A stretch of DNA of 64,000 bases, from NCBI GenBank assembly GCA_022457155.1, contig JAJGOT010000099.1:1046001-1110000 (forward strand), given 5' to 3'. The notes beneath the pieces were generated by a model, which did no database searches, was not told the origin of the DNA, and saw nothing but the letters and a program-made list of their open reading frames with translations. Shown here one piece after another: positions 1 to 11,295 of this stretch. Within the stretch, counting starts at the first letter, position 1, and each line of letters begins with the position of its first letter. This DNA comes from Cladopsammia gracilis (taxonomy: Eukaryota; Cnidaria; Anthozoa; Scleractinia; Dendrophylliidae). A program made the translations under genes and the position numbers.

Positions 1-491
1 ACGCCATACATTGTCATTGATATCACAGTTACAACCACGTCGGCGGTCGGCACATGAGTTGTTCATCCCGCATGCGCACTTACCACTGTTAGGTGATGCT
101 CCGCCCCAGTATGTCATCTTAGTAGAATCACGTGATACCCACCATCCGTGTGTAATTTTGTTGAAATGAAAAACCGAATGATGGCACTCGTACTTTATAA
201 ACTGTTCACAGTGTGAGGAAACTCTGGTGAGACTCGCCAGCTGAGATAGACTCGCTCCTGTGTAATGAATGTCACGTGAGTAACACCCTGGCTGATTACA
301 CCCGTCCACCACTGTTGTGCTTTCACTGTCGTGACTGATAACTGTCACGCCAACTCCATTCTTGTCAATCATGTCACAAGTGACGTCATATAAAGGTGGC
401 AAGCCTCCTTCACCGTCAGGGTCAATGACGTAACTTCCCCCTCCTGCGGTAGGGTCGAGGTTTTTTACGCTGCTGCAAGACTTTGGTAACT
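1..491 (-). CDS. Gene A, exon 2 (partial): CNTNAP-type fibrinogen-like domain
   Basis: Read on the minus strand, positions 491 to 1 give 163 open codons after a 2-nt split codon. They match the fibrinogen-like exons at 8775-9379 and 30124-30761 in order: SCSSVKNLDP, DGEGGLPPLYDVTCDM, GVGVTVISHD, ASLSQLASL, SSHCEQFIKYEC, WWVSRDSTKMTYWGGA, CACGMNNSCAD, CNCD. The CACG...CNCD pattern after YWGG is that of the fibrinogen-like domain of contactin-associated proteins rather than of classical ficolins (family knowledge). The acceptor is TTTTTCTTGCAG ending at 492, phase 1, which matches the phase-1 donor of the upstream exon at 3685. The last ~40 residues and the stop codon lie beyond the window start. 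The product is probably secreted; ligand and role are unknown. Confidence in the exon is high, in function low. Confidence 0.85.
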
Positions 492-543
492 CTGCAAGAA
501 AAATCAGTGCTTTTGAAATAAGCTTTATGACTGTTTGATTTAA

Positions 544-1203
544 GGACGTTCGCGCCAATTGTTGATGCGCATCCTTCCTGCGCATGCAATTCATGTCGCA
601 ACGCCATCATGCAACGCCATGCACGAGCGCGCGTGCTAAGGAAGAAATCTATTCACATGAAGGGATGGTAGCCGTTGCGTTAACTTTGCTTTGATTTAAC
701 TCGCTTGGATGGTCGGTGACCCCTATTTTTTTTCTTCATATATAACTTTCTTTACCGATTATCTACAGTTTGTGAAAAAAGGAAAAAAATCTGTCTTGTA
801 GAAGTTTGATTTTTTTTCCATTTTTTTATCCACGCGACGTCGAATTGCACTCATATCTCAGCTGTGTGTTGTTTCCGAATGCCCTTTTTAAAGGGTTAAC
901 TCATTTAAAGGTTGAAAACAGTTCGAATTATTTACGAATCAGGCCCACTTAGATAACATTTGAATATAATAGTTTCTCCCCAGCGATTCATCTTTGATAT
1001 TGTTTAACTAAAAGCCATGGAAACCATGTCATGTTACGAGGACTTTTTAAAAACAGGGTATATTTCTACACACCATATCTCTTAAATTAATTCGGTGACC
1101 CCCAATTTTTTTTTTTGCATTTCTGAAATCAGTAACTCATTATCAAACCATAACATAAGTTTGAAAAAAATCTGTCTTGTAGAAGATTTTCCCGCGAACG
1201 TCC
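544..1203. mobile_element. TTAA-flanked DNA transposon, non-autonomous (piggyBac-like)
   Basis: A 660-bp segment flanked by TTAA at 540-543 and 1204-1207. Its inverted ends are GGACGTTCGCG and CGCGAACGTCC. TTAA duplication is the hallmark of piggyBac elements (established). It has no transposase frame. Inside, a segment containing AAAAATCTGTCTTGTAGAAG occurs twice (about 780-810 and 1165-1190). It sits in the intron of gene A, only about 50 bp upstream of the exon 2 acceptor. Confidence 0.7.
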
Positions 1204-1207
1204 TTAA

Positions 1208-3684
1208 AAGGCACAAACCCAATAAAATGCAACATTTTCATAAGCAATTAACGACATAAGCTATGAGCATGGACTATAGGAAAAGTGTATTTCGACTAAA
1301 TAAAGTTATATTTACCTCAAAACAAACTTACATTGCTCATATTAAAACAAGCTATTCAATGCCGAAATAAGCGTTGTTTGGAACCGTCGTTTGTTCCCTT
1401 TCTTTTCAAACCAAATTTTATAATTTAATTACTTATAATTTTATCATTAAACGTTGTTGTTTTACAGGGAAGGGCAAAGAAATGTAGCAAAATGTAAAAC
1501 GAACGTACAGAGGCATTGTTTTCGCACATTAAACTTGCCTGTGTTTGCCGTCGCCGTCGTGTCTGCTTCCGACGACGACCGGAAGTGAGATTCACGCGAT
1601 TTTCCCGCGAATTCCGTCGTCGTCCTCTCGTCGACGACGACCAAGCCAGTAGTTTCACGTCGTCGTGCAAAGGAGTTGTTTAAACAAATTCAATGGTAAA
1701 AATTTACACTGACTTGTCACTTTTGTAATCTTCTTTAACCGTTTATCTTGTGTGGTTTGATTTTAGCTTCTCTTTCTATTGTACGAAGCGAATTGAATTT
1801 AAAATTTGACTGTATATAACGTGCGTGTTTTCGTGTTGTTTACTGGTCAGTAAGTCGTCGTAAATTTATTTTCCCATGAGGTTGTATAAAGGAATGAAGA
1901 AACTGAATAATTATTATAAGTAATTGTGTTTTAACTTGAGAACACAACTGCAAGTGCCAGCAGTATAACGTTTATCTTTAAAACTTGCCCTTACGGTCGA
2001 AACGACTAGATCGAAAAAAAATTATTCATGACTGCAAGTAGCTGGCCGCAAGCCTTGAATAGAAGAATTTAATCACTTGTACTCTAGAATTTTCGCCTCG
2101 AATTTATCGAATCCTTAGCAGTAAAACGTTTGCTATAAACTTGCATATTTTGTTAACTTTTTTGCACATGCGATTATTTAGACTCCCTTATTGCCAAATA
2201 CAATTTTTCGCCAACTCTTGTAATTAATTGTGTATTATGTTTATTTTTAGCAATCCAAACCGTGTACGGAATTCCGAACACGATATACTAATGTGCCGGG
2301 AACTCGGCCCGCAGACACTTGGACTCGGCCATTTCATCCAGCGCGAACTTTTGATATTTTTCATAGGGAAAATCAGGAGTTTTGACTCGAACAGGTCAAA
2401 CAAAACTAGAAATTCTTCGTCGTTAAAAAAGTTTAATCTACGGCTCAAAAAAAGAAGCTCACACATGTCCTTAAAATTTGTCATCTTGAGCGAGACGTTT
2501 TCAACAAGCCAAGTCGAAATTAGTCGTCGTCATCTACCTGCTGGTCGCTTCTTAGGTTTTCATTTTCCCGCCGAAACAGACGTCGTCGGTCCAGTCCTCA
2601 CGCTGTCTATAGACGTCGTCATGGTCTAATAAACAAACAAGAACTACGCGAAAAAAATACTAGCGAAAAGGAAATAATAGCATGTTCGCTTTCGTTGATT
2701 GTTTTTACCAACTTGAGCGAAAACTGCAAAAAGTCCGTTATTAAGCTTATTTACTTTTGAACACTGATCGTGCGATTTTGACAGAGTGTTTCAGCGTGGA
2801 TGAAAGAGCCCAAAAGTTTTCAATTAAGCGGAAACGAAAACGAGATAAAAGATCTAGATACAGATGAAGCCCGGTGGATTTTTAAGAAAGAAACATTTTC
2901 TGGTGACATTTTTATCCCAGTGATGAGAGTCGGCGTTTTATTATATACTAGCAGTTTTGTTACTAGCAGTCCTAACATGGGACTGGACATGGCTTTTTAC
3001 TGTTACCACCTGGAGACGGATTTGGAAGGCAATTGCTATCGTCTTTTCGGCGCAACGATTGGCCAATAGCTCAGTTCTATTAGGAACTGCCGAAATTTTC
3101 CCATCCAGTCATTTTTTATTAGTTAACACCGGGCGCTTGACGCCCGCGCCTCGGATTTGAAAAAAACGTTTGGTTAACAAGACGCGACGAACGCTGCCAC
3201 TATTTCTGAATCGAATGCAGTGTTTTAAAAGCTATTTCTTCAAAATGTATGAAAAGAAACGACCAGAAAAGACACAGGACCACTTGAGCAATGTAAAATT
3301 TCAGTTTGATATAAATAAAACTCTATTTAGTCGAAATGGTTATAGCCCATGTTAACGTTAGAAGCTGTGCCAATTTTGTTGAGAATTAAAATCTGTTCGT
3401 ATTGAATTATTCAAAACATATATTCATCTTTCTTTTAAACAGACTTTTGGCTAGAAATTCATACATATATGCAATTTGATTGAAATACTGATAAGCAATT
3501 AACCCCCGAACGAACGCGGCGCAAACTTATATCGGGATACTCCTGAAGACGGTGCATGAGCTAAGATTAATGCTCTCGACAAAATCGGAGAAATACCTTA
3601 AGGAGGTGGCATCTTCAGCCCCTCTGACCTTCCCCAGCGTTCATGCGAGGGTTAAAGACATCATAGTACTAACTAAAGTTTTAC
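1208..3684. other. Remainder of gene A intron, no feature supported
   Basis: Lies between the two gene A exons. Two patches rich in CGTCGT words (about 1545-1675 and 2515-2625) stand out in an AT-rich background and could be a decayed transposon or regulatory CpG patches. The short open frames here have no domain signature or splice support. Confidence 0.5.
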
Positions 3685-3994
3685 CTGAAATTCTTCCCAT
3701 CCCCATGTAACTTGACTCCGGTACTTGTACGAAAGAGGTTTGATAACTTTCCCGTGCCTTACTGTTCAAATCGCATGTTTTGGTGACCCACCAGAAATTG
3801 AAACTCATGCATCGTAAATCGTCAAGGCACAAGTCGACGCAGTCTGGATAGCTCTCCACAACCATGGAGCTGTAGGTTGTGTTGAGGAGGGCAAATCCCC
3901 TCTGAGACCTTTCCCCACGACACAACCCGCTGTCTACAGCTGAAAATGTCAAATGTACATAGTGAATTATCACAGCTATTACAACCTTATTCAT
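3685..3994 (-). CDS. Gene A, exon 1: signal peptide and PAN/Apple domain
   Basis: Start ATG at 3994-3992. There are 103 codons plus one base, ending at the donor TTTCAG|GTAAAA (GT at 3684-3683), phase 1. Residues 1 to about 20 form a hydrophobic signal peptide (NKVVIAVIIHYVHLTFSAV). Residues 25-75 carry the PAN cysteine pattern: Cys52, Cys56, Cys62 followed by MSFNFWW, then Cys74 followed by DLN. PAN domains bind proteins or carbohydrates (family knowledge). Exon length (310 nt) and phase equal those of gene B exon 1 (11296-11605), and the peptides agree through CRGERSQRGFALLNTTYS. It joins in frame to the exon at 1-491 after a 3.2-kb intron, which carries a TTAA transposon. Predicted secreted protein of about 300 residues. 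Confidence 0.82.
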
Positions 3995-4175
3995 TTTACT
4001 TTTTACTCCAAACTAATCGACAATGGACCCGTTTTAAGCAAGCTATTTTTTTAATAAACTGAACTTCATTTAGACAGCGCGTATGTAAGACATGAAAGCC
4101 TTGAAGTATTTCCGATGGTTGCCATATTTAATACCGTTACCTATTAGTTTTATCATTTTGTTCTGTTTTTTAAAG
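3995..4175. other. Upstream region of gene A
   Basis: Presumed 5' flank or promoter of gene A. No TATA box or initiator can be assigned with confidence. Confidence 0.3.
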
Positions 4176-5552
4176 AATTTAACGACCTGAAAAAAAATAG
4201 CTGTTTATTTTGTATATTGATAGTAAAACCATGTCGACATTTAATCAACGATAAAGAAAGTTGTATAAACAAAGTTTTGATGCAATCCATCTAGATTTTG
4301 TTCTAACAAACAGATGCAATATAAAATATCCGGACTGGTGATTGACATATTTTTTATGCATGTTTGTTCCGTCGCAGAATTTATAATATCCAAACATGTC
4401 ACAAGATATAGGTGAGATACAAACAAAAATTATATGAGAATTCTAGAGATGCAACTGCTCTATAAAGATCCCATACATTTAGAAAAACCTAACTGACATA
4501 TATTCATGCATGTAAAATTCAAAATTCGATTGATACTCAACTTCATTTCTGACAACTGAAAAGTATTTTGCTCAGTTTCTGAAAGTTCCAATTTACAAAT
4601 GTTTTAGTTTTTTTTAGATTTGATGGAAATAATTTAACGACCTGAAAAAACAAATAGCTGTTTATTTTGTATATTGATAGTAAAACCATGTCGACATTTA
4701 ATCAACGATAAAGAAAGTTGTATAAACAAAGTTTTGATGCAATCCATCTAGATTTTGTTCTAACAAACAGATGCAATATAAAATATCCGGACTGGTGATT
4801 GACATATTTTTTATGCATGTTTGTTCCGTCGCAGAATTTATAATATCCAAACATGTCACAAGATATAGGTGAGATACAAACAAAAATTATATGAGAATTC
4901 TAGAGATGCAACTGCTCTATAAAGATCCCATACATTTAGAAAAACCTAACTGACATATATTCATGCATGTAAAATTCAAAATTCGATTGATACTCAACTT
5001 CATTTCTGACAACTGAAAAGTATTTTGCTCAGTTTCTGAAAGTTCCAATTTACAAATGTTTTAGTTTTTTTTAGATTTGATGGAAATAATTTAACGACCT
5101 GAAAAAACAAATAGCTGTTTATTTTGTATATTGATAGTAAAACCATGTCGACATTTAATCAACGATAAAGAAAGTTGTATAAACAAAGTTTTGATGCAAT
5201 CCATCTAGATTTTGTTCTAACAAACAGATGCAAGATAAAATATCCGGACTGGTGATTGACATATTTTTTTTAATGTTTGTTCCGTCGCTGAATTTATAAT
5301 ATTCAAACATGTCATAATTAAGATATAGGTGAGATACAAACAAAAATGATATGACAATTCTAGAGATGCAACTGCCCTAAAAAAGATCCCATACATTTAG
5401 AAAAACCTAACAGACATATTCATGTAAAAGTCAAAATTCGATTGATACTCAACTTCATTTCTGACAACTGAAAAGTATTTTTTCCAGTTTCTGAAAGTTC
5501 CAATTTACAAATATTAATGTTTTAGTTTTTTTTAGATCTGATGGAAATTATT
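4176..5552. repeat. 457-bp tandem repeat, three copies
   Basis: Three head-to-tail copies start near 4176, 4631 and 5088, each opening with AATTTAACGACCTG. Copies 1 and 2 are almost identical. Copy 3 has more substitutions and small indels, so copies 1 and 2 reflect the more recent duplication. The 61-62 codon open frames on the minus strand recur in each copy only because the DNA is duplicated. The array lies directly upstream of gene A. Confidence 0.93.
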
Positions 5553-5560
5553 TGAGACAA

Positions 5561-5800
5561 GGCGTGCGTTTCTCGAAGCTCCCGGAGACTTTTCGGACCC
5601 GAAAGCTATTTTTTAAATGTAGTTTCTAACGGAAGGCGTTGACGTTTTTAGCTCGCAACGCAGCTCAACTGTGCAGTAAACGAAAGATTTTATTGCTTAG
5701 CTTTCAAAATCAACAAAAACCGAATCTTTATTGGTAAACATTCTGCACTTAACGCTTTTCGTGTCCGAAACGTTTTCGGGACTTTCGAGCAACGCACGCC
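5561..5800. mobile_element. MITE with GGCGTGCG inverted ends
   Basis: 240 bp with imperfect terminal inverted repeats: GGCGTGCGTTTCTCGAAGCT at the left and, at the right, the complement of CGAGCAACGCACGCC. Sub-terminal CCCGGAG.../TTTTCGGGAC segments also pair. The ends resemble those of the element at 41515-41733, so this is a family. Confidence 0.6.
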
Positions 5801-6020
5801 TGGTACCGTTTTTCCCCTTTTAACTCGTGAATGCGCGAAGCGTTAAACGAGTTATAGCTGAAAGACAAGATTTCACTCGATCCAGGTATAGTCTAAATGT
5901 TATAGCTCATAAAGAGGTCGGACACCTTAATGAGAATATATAACGGAGTAACTGGTTAGCTTTCAGTTGAGGTTAGGGTTAGCAGTTCATATAGTTAAAT
6001 TGAGACCTAAACAATCCGAG

Positions 6021-6096
6021 AAGCTAGGTGATACAGTGGTATGTAGGCTATGTAAACCTAAGCCTAGCTGAGGTTACAGGTTCAATTCTGAGTGGG
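6021..6096 (+). other. tRNA-like Pol III module, left arm
   Basis: A degenerate tRNA-related segment with a box A-like TGATACAGTGG and a box B-like GGTTCAATTC at tRNA-like spacing. It is the partner of the inverted copy at 7609-7692. No clean cloverleaf is present, so this is a SINE head or tRNA pseudogene, not a tRNA gene. Confidence 0.4.
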
Positions 6097-6214
6097 TATT
6101 TCGGATTTTGTTTTTTACTGTCAGAAAAATGTATTGAAAATAATATATATAGATAGGCTGAGCCTAACAGCGTCGCTCTTAACTGAGGTGAACTTAACTG
6201 AGGTGAAAGGTCGG

Positions 6215-6410
6215 AAGCACAAGAATAAAATTGACGACCGGGCTATTTTTTTTTTTTTAATTTTAGCAATTCTCAAAAACAGACTTACGCGACTGTTTGC
6301 ACAGTACATTTAGACCGTACAAAAGTTCACAAAAACAACTTTTCCTCCGTCTAGAATAACTTGTACGACTAATTTCTAAATAAAATACACCTGCTGCGTA
6401 TAAAAAACTT
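6215..6410 (-). repeat. Dispersed repeat, inverse copy of the one at 37290-37480
   Basis: Read on the minus strand this segment matches the plus-strand segment at about 37290-37480. Both contain TACGCA(A/G)CAGGTGTATTTTA-like and GCCCGGTCGT-like blocks. It lies inside the inverted-repeat element. Confidence 0.5.
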
Positions 6411-7187
6411 GTTCGAGAAACTGATTTGGAAATCAAAATTGCAAAAAAATACACAAACATATTTGCATAAGACCACGCGAGTGAAGTTCAGAACTATAAA
6501 ATCCAAGTCTTGTTTTGTTTACATAACATCGCTTTTCAACTCTATGTAATGAATGAACAAACACATAACAATGGACAACACAATCTTCTTTCGAAAACAA
6601 TTATTCAAATCTCCATAAGTTTATGTTTAAAAGCAAAACGCGACCCATTTATAGCTCATTTAGGCCGAGATGTCTCCGATTAAAGAAATCAAAATAACTG
6701 AATTTAATTGAGCACGTTTTATAGACAATTATCCAAAACTAGCGAGAACACAAAGATAAAGTCGATCACAGATTGAAATCAACATAAATTCCCATCAAAA
6801 ATAGGAATTTTATTTTACCTTTAAGTCCCTCCACTGCTTGAAAATTCTTAAAATCTCCGCTTCTTCAGTTCTGAAACCCGACGTGACAAACATCTCCCCG
6901 CATTACTCCCATCCTCGAAGCAAGATTTTATCCCCGAAAGCTCTTCTTTTTGCACTATAGCGACTTCTGAGTCTCCCTTAATTAGTATCCCTGTCTTGAG
7001 TAGCAAACCGCGAAAAAATGCAGGAGAATAACGTACGACTTTAATTTAAACGTTTTTCTCCGCTAAATACAGCAAACACAGCAGTGTTTTCCCAGCTGAC
7101 GTGACATTCGGCCGTGTAACCGCGCGAAAAACAAAGCCTCGCATTGGTTTCAACACGACGTCGTACGCGCATGTTTTGAGACGTCAT

Positions 7188-7554
7188 GTCGACATTACGT
7201 TAATAAGGTGTCCGACCTCATTGTGAGCTACAGAGGTATAGAGGATTTGCACGGCAACCATGTTGCATGCTAGGAACAATAGATTCTTTTCCCTATGGGG
7301 AAGAATGTTCTTTGTAATGCAAAACATTTTCATGCAACATGGCTGCCGTGCAAAACCTCTATAGCAGATAGACCCTACCCTCGATCCATCGGTCAAAGTA
7401 ATTTTAACATTGAGCCGGCGATATGTAATGGCCCTAACCCACAGGGACGGGGTTGGAGGGAACGGAGGGTGGGGAATTGGACGGCAGAGTCTACCTGCTG
7501 TAGCTCAGAAGGAGGTCGGACACCTTATTGAGAGTTATAAGACGTAATGTCGAC
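7188..7554. mobile_element. Nested inverted-repeat element
   Basis: Ends GTCGACATTACG (7188) and CGTAATGTCGAC (7554), followed by a paired block around AGGTGTCCGACCTC / GAGGTCGGACACCT. The same TCGGACACCTTA block forms the ends of the larger element at 5891-7847, so related ends are nested. Confidence 0.55.
7237..7364. mobile_element. MITE, TATAGAGG family
   Basis: 128-bp hairpin: the TATAGAGG...GCACGGCAACCATGTTGCAT arm pairs with ATGCAACATGGCTGCCGTGC...CCTCTATA. It is the same family as 46212-46352. It has inserted into the nested element at 7188-7554. Confidence 0.72.
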
Positions 7555-7608
7555 ACTTAGAAGTTTATCTTCAATTAATTTTTGACTGTAAAAAGGGAAG
7601 TCTAACTT

Positions 7609-7692
7609 CCCACCAAGGATCGAACCTGTTACCTCAGTTAGTATCTAGATTGTTAGAGAGCCTACATGACCACTACACTATCGAGCTGCTTG
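7609..7692 (-). other. tRNA-like Pol III module, right arm
   Basis: On the minus strand it has box A-like TAGTGTAGTGG and a perfect box B core GGTTCGATCC. It is inverted relative to 6021-6096. It is tRNA-derived, but no convincing anticodon arm is seen. Confidence 0.45.
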
Positions 7693-7847
7693 CGTCAATT
7701 CGGTTTAAATTGAACTATTACCTGCTAACCCTGACCCTAATTAAAAGCTAACCAGTCAGGCTTGGGATTATGGGCAGTTAATCTGGTTCTTACATTATAT
7801 ATTCTCATTAAGGTATTCGACCTCCTTCTGAGCTATAGCATTTAGAC

Positions 7848-8616
7848 TCTATCGAGTTGGACAGAATGGATGGGAGATCGGTGAAGTAAAACGTCTAGGA
7901 GAGAGACAGGTCCGCATTCACCAGTTGGCTCATTGGAGACTGATTTTCTTGTCCCTTTCGCCTTTAATTTTTAAAATGGCGGATTTCACTGCGGAAAGGT
8001 AAATTAACTATATAGTGATAATCTATTGTATAACCTTGCGCTTGGGAATTAAACGTACTGCATTATTATGCAAACGTTTTTTAATTGATACTCAATACCA
8101 ATATGACCACTGTACATACGCTCTTTAAAGAAATCGTCAAAAGTTCGGCGGTTAATTCTGACCAGTATATGCTGGACGTACATTGCAACCCCTTTGACAT
8201 ACAAAGTTTTTCTCCGACTTTTTTTTGGGTTACTTATTGTTAGCACAAGCTGTCTTAAGTAGCTGTTCGTTTGCCCTCGAGAAATGTTGGCAGAATCGTA
8301 ACAAGTTATGCCGTCATAAGTAGCATGACGTCAAGCCATTTATTTTCGGTGAAAAAATTTTCAATTCTACCAATGTTTAAATGTATCATACGTTACAACT
8401 CTAGCAAAAAATATATATACTTTTTTAATTTTCTGCATTTTTTCGATAAATTTGAATTGTGAGTAAAATCCAAAATGGCGGCTTATCCGCTATTTTGAAT
8501 GACGTCAAATGTTGTAGAAATACTGTACAATATTTATTTGGACTTTTGCAAATGTATAGTTCGAAAATCACTATCTGAGTATACAAACAGGGAGCAAATA
8601 CCCTGCTTGGCTATTC
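7848..8616. other. Intergenic DNA, no gene seen
   Basis: AT-rich DNA downstream of gene B. The paired phrases AAAATGGCGG (about 7974 and 8472) and ATGACGTCA (about 8328 and 8500) hint at an old repeat. Nothing firmer can be supported. Confidence 0.4.
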
Positions 8617-8622
8617 TTTATT
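8617..8622 (-). promoter_or_regulatory. Possible polyadenylation signal of gene B
   Basis: AATAAA on the minus strand about 155 nt past the gene B stop codon. Position is plausible, but the hexamer is common in AT-rich DNA. Confidence 0.4.
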
Positions 8623-8774
8623 TGTATTTGTATATCGATTCCAAGTTTCATTGACTCCACAATCTTACTTATATTCTATCGTAATCTGATCTAATAACTC
8701 ATGATTTCACTTTTAACTTGATGACTTATTACTGCAGTTTGTTCTTTCAAACGTTTTAATAGAGATTATAGCGA

Positions 8775-9379
8775 TTATGCTGTGCCATAACACTTAAATT
8801 TCCCCAGTGTGTGGTATCCTTTCTCGTTGAATTCACCAGTATCCCCAAACTTGAGCTGTTTAACAGGAAGCTTTGCCCTGTCAGTAAGGATTCCGCTGTC
8901 TTCACGCCATACATTGTCATTCTTATCACAGTTACAGCCATAACTGGGGTCTGCACATGAGTTGCTCATCCCGCATGCGCACTTACCACTGCGAGATGCT
9001 CCGCCCCAGTATGTCATCTTAGTAGAATCACGTGACACCCACCAGGCCACCCCGTGCCTGAACAGCTTCGAATGATAACACTCATACTTGATGTATTGTT
9101 GACAGTGTGAGGAGACTCTGGTAAGACTCGCCAGCTGAGACAGACTCGCTCCTGTGTAATGAATGTCACGTGAGTAAAAGCCTGGACCTTCAGATCCTTG
9201 AACCTGTGTTCTATTTTCAGTGTCGTGACTAATGACTGTCACCCCAACTCCATTCTTGTCAGTCATGTCACAGGTAACGTCATATAAAGGCGGTAAGCCT
9301 CCTTCGCCATCAGGATCGATGTCGTAATTCCCACTTTCTGCCGCTGGGTCGAGAGACTTCAAGACGCTGCATGATGTCA
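8775..9379 (-). CDS. Gene B, exon 2: CNTNAP-type fibrinogen-like domain
   Basis: A 605-nt exon, acceptor CGAAGCATTAG ending at 9380, phase 1, with stop TAA at 8777-8775. It codes about 200 residues: SCSVLKSLDPAAESGNYDID, DGEGGLPPLYDVTCDM, GVGVTVISHD, SLSQLASLTRVSSHCQQYI, WWVSRDSTKMTYWGGA, CACGMSNSCADPSYGCNCD, GILTDRAKLPVKQLKFGD, YHTLGKFKC. Closest in-window relatives are the gene A and gene C exons. Spliced directly to 11296-11605, the frame is continuous (915 nt, 304 residues). Compared with gene C it lacks the short insertion before the YHTLGK segment. An extra short exon in the 1.9-kb intron cannot be excluded, but none was recognised. Confidence 0.85.
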
Positions 9380-10228
9380 CTAATGCTTCGAAGGAAATAA
9401 TTACAAATATTTGTCTTAGTAGTTTCTGGCTGCATTTAATTACAAAATATATTTTCTTAAAATATTAAAATGGTAACTTGCAAATGCCATTCACGCTACT
9501 TTAAAAGAATTTCACTATTTTTATTTACTATTATTATTTTACAAATTTTCTCGCATTTCGCACAGTAAGCTGAATAGGAGTTGAATTTTGTTTCGGCCTA
9601 ATTCTGGTCTAGTTGTGTCAGTTAAAAATAATAAAAATGTCCGGCTTTTTGGAAAAATACTTATCTTTCGATGAAAAAAAAAATCATATATACATGTATT
9701 CTTATTTACACGAAATATATCTTAGCTGTACATAAAATTAAAACGTGGATTTTGATAGTTTTTTTTATTAGCCAAAACCGAGCTACGATATCTTTTACTG
9801 TATTAACAAAATAGTACTAAAACAACAAGAGAAAGAAATCAACCGATTCTTGAAAGAGGAAGAAATAATGGTTTGTGCTAGCTTATTTTGGAAACGAAAC
9901 TGTGAGAACTTGAAAGGTTAGGCTAACATTTCAAGTTGCAATTTAATCAAACTCTGTCCGTCTATGACTGGTGACACCCATCACAGGCAGCTCAATTAAT
10001 AATTATGATGCCTCAAGTAATAATTATGCCTTCGCTTTCTCGTGACGTGAGCTTGGGCTGCCTGTGCACCCATTGACAGTTTTAGTACACTAGGGTTGTT
10101 ATTTATCACAAAACTGCACCATTATTTTTCGGTCTCCGTTGATGCAAAAACCATCTTTTTTTAATTGACACCTATAGCAAATTCATGTGACACTGCCTCT
10201 TTATATGGAGCGAGTAGCATTACAATTA

Positions 10229-10391
10229 ACAAATTGATGTCAGTTTTTTATGCGTCTGTCCTCTTATTGATGATAAATTTCGTCATAACATTGTCAAAGT
10301 GCTGTTGATCCACAGCAAACTTTGACAATGTTATGACGAAATTTATCATCAATAAGAGGACAGACGCATAAAAAACTGACGTCAATTTGTT
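10229..10391. mobile_element. Near-perfect 163-bp hairpin
   Basis: Arms of about 74 bp pair with one or two mismatches. They run from ACAAATTGATGTCAGTTTTT at the left end to its complement near 10391, and the loop itself carries GCTGTTGATCCACAGC. A diverged single arm recurs at about 10850-10905 (GTCAGTTTTATCG...TCTTATTGAC). It lies in the gene B intron. Confidence 0.8.
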
Positions 10392-10964
10392 TTTTTACAA
10401 TAACAAAACGCCAAAACTGATATTGAAACGAAGGAAGGAAATGCAAGATGAGATCGCCACAAAACCAGAATTTCAACGTCATAATTCGGAGAAACACGGG
10501 CTCGTAAATTAAAAGTTTGAGTAGAGTAAGTCAGAAACACATAGAAAAATTGGAATTTTGAAACTAACCTTTTTTCCGGTTAAAATTGTTTTCAAATAAT
10601 CCATTGAAACACGGTTCAGTTCACCTCCGGTAAAGCTTCTTTCAGCGATAGCGCTATAATCCTGCTCACCGCCAATTTTCAGGTCTGATTCAACAAACGT
10701 CTTCATCTTTCCGCTTTAAAGTTGTGTTTTAGCTTCTTGAGGTTCATCTCATATATTTTGGACGATTTTCTCATTGAATAATTCTGGTTTTATGAAAGAT
10801 TCCTCGCCAGGTAAAACGCAGCGCTGAAAAGTTTGGAAAAACCTCGCTGATGGCGTCAGTTTTATCGTTTTATCCGTCTGTACTCTTATTGACAATAAAA
10901 ATTAGCCAATTAGCGCGCGAGAATTCGCACAGTTATTGTAAAAAAGAAGATAGAGCTAGGTTAG

Positions 10965-11081
10965 GCCCGGTTCAAACGTCGAACTTCACATGTGCCGAAC
11001 CTAATGCAAATGAGAAAAATCTATTGTTCTTGTCATTTGCATTAGATTCGGCACATGTGAAGTTCGACGTTTGAACCGGGC
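10965..11081. mobile_element. 117-bp MITE with TTAG target duplication
   Basis: Arms of about 48 bp, beginning GCCCGGTTCAAACGTCGAAC and ending with its complement, carry few mismatches. Direct TTAG flanks lie at 10961-10964 and 11082-11085. Non-coding. Confidence 0.75.
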
Positions 11082-11295
11082 TTAGTTTTACATATTTCGG
11101 CGGTATTTCCAGAGAAAATAGGTAAATTTCGGCGAAGGTCGCCTCAGAGCGTAATAACTTTTGCACAGTAGAGTATACAAAATTAGCAGGACTCTTGCAA
11201 TGTCAGCTGTTTAGGAGTATTATGATAACGCAAACAACAACTCAAAAAAATAAGACATTAATTTATACCAAAAAGTCCCACAACGGTTGTATTAC

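Larger units (their letters stand above)
5891..7847. mobile_element. Large inverted-repeat element with tRNA-like arms
   Basis: The outer ends pair: GTCTAAATGTTATAGCTCA at 5891 with the complement of the sequence ending at 7847. Homology of the arms extends about 220 bp inward, to about 6110 and 7590. Each arm holds a tRNA-like segment. No transposase frame is seen. A second nested inverted repeat (7188-7554) and a MITE (7237-7364) lie inside. The unit between the arms is otherwise unrecognised AT-rich DNA. Confidence 0.55.
9380..11295. other. Gene B intron with two hairpin elements
   Basis: Contains the inverted repeats at 10229-10391 and 10965-11081, plus a short imperfect inverted pair around CAGGCAG (about 9983 and 10060). 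No further exon recognised. Confidence 0.5.
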
